Shown: piece by piece, positions 61,048-64,000 of the stretch | How the letters are laid out: each line of letters starts with the position of its first letter | Numbering within the stretch: the first letter of the stretch is position 1 | Assembly (NCBI RefSeq): GCF_001427605.1 | Contig: NZ_LMGZ01000001.1 | Location: forward strand, 1 to 64,000 | Direction of reading: 5' to 3' | From: Devosia sp. Root635 | GTDB taxonomy: Bacteria > Pseudomonadota > Alphaproteobacteria > Rhizobiales > Devosiaceae | Length of the DNA: 64,000 nucleotides | Program-made: the position numbers and the translations under genes | Notes under the pieces: model-generated | What the model was told of the DNA's origin: nothing | The model's input: the letters and a program-made list of their open reading frames with translations, nothing else | The model's database searches: none

Positions 61048-63924
61048 CTAAAGCCCCCTTGCCTTCTCGTACCATGTCGCAGCGGCAGCGCTGACTTCGC
61101 TACGCATCTGGACCAGATCGAGTTCCAGTCGCGTAAAATCGGGGTAATGGGTCAGGCCGGCCAGCAACTCCTTGAAGGCGCCGGTCCAGGCTTCGTCCTT
61201 GAAGGGGCTGATCAGGGCCGAACTCATGACCTGCAGCACCGTGGCATAGATGGCATGGATTTCCGCCATCCGCGCCCCCTCCGGCACCAGGTCGGCCTCG
61301 GCCAGGCGAGCGAGCACGCGGACCGTGGGCGCCTGCGGCAGGCCGATGGCGGCGCCGGCCACCAGTTGGGCGGACTGGGCGATGAACTCGAGGTCGACCA
61401 GCCCGCCTTCGGCCAGCTTGAGATCGAAGGGGTGGCGGGCCGGTCGTTCCTTGGCCATCAGTGCCCGCATCGAAACGACATCATCCACGGTTTTGACCAC
61501 GTCGCGGCTACGCGACATGACTTCGGCAATGGCCGCGTCGACCTCCGCACCGAAGGCATTATCGGCGGCGATGACGCGGGCCCGGCTCAGGGCCAGGTGT
61601 TCCCAGGTCCAGGCATTGTCGCGGTGATAGGCGCGGAAGCCGGCAAGGCTGGTGGCCAGCGGGCCGGCATTGCCCGAGGGCCGCAGCCGCATGTCGGCCT
61701 CGTAGAGCACGCCTTCGGCGGTCGGCGAGGTCACCGCCGCCACGAGGCGCTGGGTCAGGCGGGTGTAATAGTGGTTGGTGGTCAGCGGCTTGTCACCGTT
61801 CGATTCCGCATCGGGTGCGTCGTAGAGCAGGATGAAATCGAGGTCGGAGGTCACCGTCATCTCGCGGCTCGCCATCTTGCCGAAGGCCAATAGCGCAACG
61901 CGCCCGCCGGCAAGCTGGCCGTGGCGGCGCTCGAATTCGGCGCGGACGCTGCCGAACAGGCGGTTGACCAGCGTTTCGGCCAGGGCGGCGAACTGCTCGC
62001 CCGCCCCTGTGGCACTGACGGTGCCCGATAGCAGGCCGGCGGCGATGAGGAATTTCTGCTCCTGCCCGATGATGCGGGCGCGGTCGATGATCTCCTCATA
62101 GGACCGCGACTCGGCGAGGAAGGCATCGACCTTGGCGACCAACACGTCGCGATGGGTGATTTCATTGGCGAAGGCCGGATCGATGAGGCCGTCCATAACG
62201 TGGGCGCGATGGATCACCGCTTCAGACATGCGCGGCGCCGAGGCCATGAGCTGGACCAGCAGCGTGCGCAGATCGGGATGGGTACGCAGCAGCGCGAAAA
62301 GCTGTATGCCGGACGGCAGGCGGGACAGGAAGTCGTCGAACTTGGCCAGTGCTTCATCGGCATTGCCGGCGCTGCCCAGCGTGTTCAGCAGCGCGGGCAG
62401 CAATTCGGTCAGATGTGCGCGAGCGGCGGCGGCACGGGTGGCGGCATAGCTGCCATAGTGCCATTTGCGTACCATTTCGATGGCTTTGGACGGATTGGCG
62501 AAGCCCATGGCGGACAGCGTTTCCACGGTGCCGGGATCGTCGTCGTTGCCGGTGAAAACAAGATTGCCCTCGCCACTGCCCAGGCTTTCACCCTCGGTAA
62601 ACAGCTCGGAATAATAGCCGACGACGCGCTCAAGCGCGCCGCGGTAGCCGGTTTCGAAGGCGCGCAGGTCGGGCTCGCCCATCAGTCGGCCGATGATCGT
62701 GACCTCTTCGGCCGAGGCCGGCATGACATGGGTCTGCTCGTCGCGCAGCATCTGCAGCCGGTTCTCGACGGCGCGCAGATACCAATAGGTCTGCGTCAGC
62801 TCGGTGGCGGCTTTCGGCGTGATCCAGTTGGCGTCGGCCAGGGCTGCCAGCGCATGCGCGGTCGGCTTGACGCGCAGGGTCTTGTCGCGCCCGCCGGCAA
62901 TGAGCTGCTGGGTCTGGGTAAAGAACTCGATCTCGCGGATGCCGCCGCGGCCGAGCTTCACATTGTGACCCTCGACGCGGATATCGCCGACATTCTTGGC
63001 GATGTTGATCTGCCGCTTCATCGCCTGAATATCGGCGATGGTGGCGAAGTCGAGATGCTTGCGCCAGACATAGGGCGCCATCTCGCGCAGGAAGGCCTCG
63101 CCCACCTGCCGGTCGCCGGCGCAGGCGCGGGCCTTGATCCAGGCGGCGCGCTCCCAGTTCTGGCCGCGGCTTTCGTAATAGGCGAGCGCCGCATCGAAGG
63201 AGATGGCGACGGGGGTCGAGCCGGGATCGGGGCGCAGGCGCAGGTCGGTGCGGAACACGTAGCCATGCGCCTGCCGATCTTCCATCAGCGCGACCAGCCG
63301 CTGTACCATGCGCGAATAGATTTTGGTCGCCTCCAACGGGTCGGCGAGGACGGCCTTGGCGGGATCGTAGAAGGCCACGATGTCGATGTCGGACGAATAA
63401 TTGAGTTCCTGGCCGCCATGCTTGCCCAGGGCGAAGATGGCGAGGCCCGAATTGGCGGCGGAGGCTTGGCTGGCGGGGATAGCCAGCAGCCCCTTGTCGG
63501 CGGCTTGGCGCATCAGCAGGTTCAGCGCCGCATCGAGCGCCGCGTCGGCCAGGTCCGACAGGGCCGCGGTGGATTGTGCGGTCGTCCAGGCGCCTCCGGT
63601 TTCGGCAATCGCGGCCAGCAGCGCCGTGCGGCCCTTGGCTATACGGAGAATGGGGGCGAGCTCTTCCTCGTTGGCGGCGGTGGCGCCCTCGACGGTGTCG
63701 ATGATGTCGGCAAAGCCGCCATCGGCACTATCGGCCAGGGTGGCGACCAGCCAGTCGGCATTGTCCTGGGCCAGATCAAGCAGGTAGGGCGCGGATTCGA
63801 GCAGCGGGCCGATGGAGGGGGCGGCCGCAGCGAGCGCGGCGCGCTGATCGGCCGGAAGGTCAGCGAGCCAGGCGTCGAAAAGCGGCGTGGCGATGGGCGG
63901 CAGGGCGGAAAGCGTGATGGCCAT
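61048..63924 (-). CDS. glnE: Bifunctional glutamine synthetase adenylyltransferase/adenylyl-removing enzyme
   Basis: A 958-residue regulator of glutamine synthetase. It adenylylates and deadenylylates GlnA in response to PII proteins and glutamine. Two nucleotidyltransferase halves are seen. The N-terminal one carries ELNYSSDIDIVAFYD near residue 175, and the C-terminal one carries VTSDLDFILLYD near residue 688, each with the metal-binding Asp pair. Between them is a helical linker containing the PII-binding region. The length is normal. The 3' neighbour abuts directly. Nothing but about 75 bases of upstream DNA is visible before the window ends. Confidence 0.97.
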   Translation of the reverse strand: MAITLSALPPIATPLFDAWLADLPADQRAALAAAAPSIGPLLESAPYLLDLAQDNADWLVATLADSADGGFADIIDTVEGATAANEEELAPILRIAKGRTALLAAIAETGGAWTTAQSTAALSDLADAALDAALNLLMRQAADKGLLAIPASQASAANSGLAIFALGKHGGQELNYSSDIDIVAFYDPAKAVLADPLEATKIYSRMVQRLVALMEDRQAHGYVFRTDLRLRPDPGSTPVAISFDAALAYYESRGQNWERAAWIKARACAGDRQVGEAFLREMAPYVWRKHLDFATIADIQAMKRQINIAKNVGDIRVEGHNVKLGRGGIREIEFFTQTQQLIAGGRDKTLRVKPTAHALAALADANWITPKAATELTQTYWYLRAVENRLQMLRDEQTHVMPASAEEVTIIGRLMGEPDLRAFETGYRGALERVVGYYSELFTEGESLGSGEGNLVFTGNDDDPGTVETLSAMGFANPSKAIEMVRKWHYGSYAATRAAAARAHLTELLPALLNTLGSAGNADEALAKFDDFLSRLPSGIQLFALLRTHPDLRTLLVQLMASAPRMSEAVIHRAHVMDGLIDPAFANEITHRDVLVAKVDAFLAESRSYEEIIDRARIIGQEQKFLIAAGLLSGTVSATGAGEQFAALAETLVNRLFGSVRAEFERRHGQLAGGRVALLAFGKMASREMTVTSDLDFILLYDAPDAESNGDKPLTTNHYYTRLTQRLVAAVTSPTAEGVLYEADMRLRPSGNAGPLATSLAGFRAYHRDNAWTWEHLALSRARVIAADNAFGAEVDAAIAEVMSRSRDVVKTVDDVVSMRALMAKERPARHPFDLKLAEGGLVDLEFIAQSAQLVAGAAIGLPQAPTVRVLARLAEADLVPEGARMAEIHAIYATVLQVMSSALISPFKDEAWTGAFKELLAGLTHYPDFTRLELDLVQMRSEVSAAAATWYEKARGL

Positions 63925-63967
63925 GAGCGAGGGATAACTTGGCTAACGCAAGCCGGCAAGCGCTCCC

Positions 63968-64000
63968 CTTCTCCCCTCGTGGGAGAAGGTGCCCGAAGGG
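63968..64000. repeat. Palindromic repeat at the right window edge (partial)
   Basis: CTTCTCCC-ctcgt-GGGAGAAG is an 8-bp stem, followed by GGTGCCCGAAGGG, a word also present at 58718-58730. It is probably the start of a larger dispersed intergenic repeat continuing beyond the window. It lies in the upstream region of glnE. Confidence 0.6.

Overview
The window is chromosomal DNA from a high-GC alphaproteobacterium, most likely of the order Hyphomicrobiales and plausibly Devosia or a relative. This is inferred from the gene repertoire, the alphaproteobacterial style of the house-keeping proteins, two membrane histidine kinases with a DivJ/PleC/PdhS-like core, and the many palindromic intergenic repeats. 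I could not run a similarity search. I saw no rRNA or tRNA gene, no CRISPR array and no prophage. The only mobile-element trace is the end of an IS110-type transposase at the left edge.

Layout. (1) 1-12.8 kb is mostly core metabolism: glutathione reductase, a DUF2059 protein, rpiA, an L,D-transpeptidase, moaA, a dienelactone hydrolase, a DUF4160/DUF2442 pair, a VOC protein with an Lrp regulator, a thermonuclease-like protein, a histidine kinase, cobT and cobS (divergent), and a membrane retropepsin-like protease. (2) 12.9-22.5 kb is a tightly packed leftward run: SMP-30 lactonase, NHL propeller, NIPSNAP, Ldh-family dehydrogenase, Fe-ADH, DhaK-DhaL kinase and FAH-family hydrolase. dusA follows, and a divergent LacI regulator flanks the run. 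It looks like a catabolic pathway for an unidentified sugar or sugar acid. (3) 22.5-30.1 kb has a LysR regulator divergent from a GMC oxidoreductase, a polar-amino-acid-type ABC importer, an MBL-fold hydrolase and a D-2-hydroxyacid dehydrogenase, again an unassigned catabolic locus. (4) 30.1-41.2 kb is a carbohydrate locus: a GH38-like DUF5054 protein and a LacI regulator on the minus strand, then a CUT1 sugar ABC importer, a CehA-type PHP hydrolase, a TIM-barrel isomerase and a Gfo/Idh/MocA dehydrogenase on the plus strand. Two near-identical operators, TGAAAWCGTGTTCA, sit in the divergent region. (5) 41.2-49.3 kb holds an ECF sigma factor, a nitronate-monooxygenase-like enzyme, DUF488, an FGGY kinase, a DMT exporter and a GH2 beta-mannosidase preceded by a perfect LacI-type palindrome. 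(6) 49.3-64 kb holds an EAL protein with a degenerate GGDEF domain, two MsbA-like ABC half-transporters with a possible 31-codon gene between them, aminopeptidase N, a PAS histidine kinase, and glnE.

How it fits together. Regions 2-5 read as three or four inducible uptake and degradation modules for plant- or microbe-derived carbohydrates and amino compounds, each beside its own LacI or LysR regulator. The beta-mannosidase and the DUF5054 protein hint at mannose-containing glycans in regions 4 and 5. Both solute-binding-protein genes are followed directly by strong RNA hairpins, which suggests differential mRNA stability within the ABC operons.

The most unusual structural feature is the number of palindromic extragenic elements of several families. 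One supplies the stop codon of the L,D-transpeptidase. One family recurs three times inside operons, and one of its copies carries a second palindrome nested inside it.
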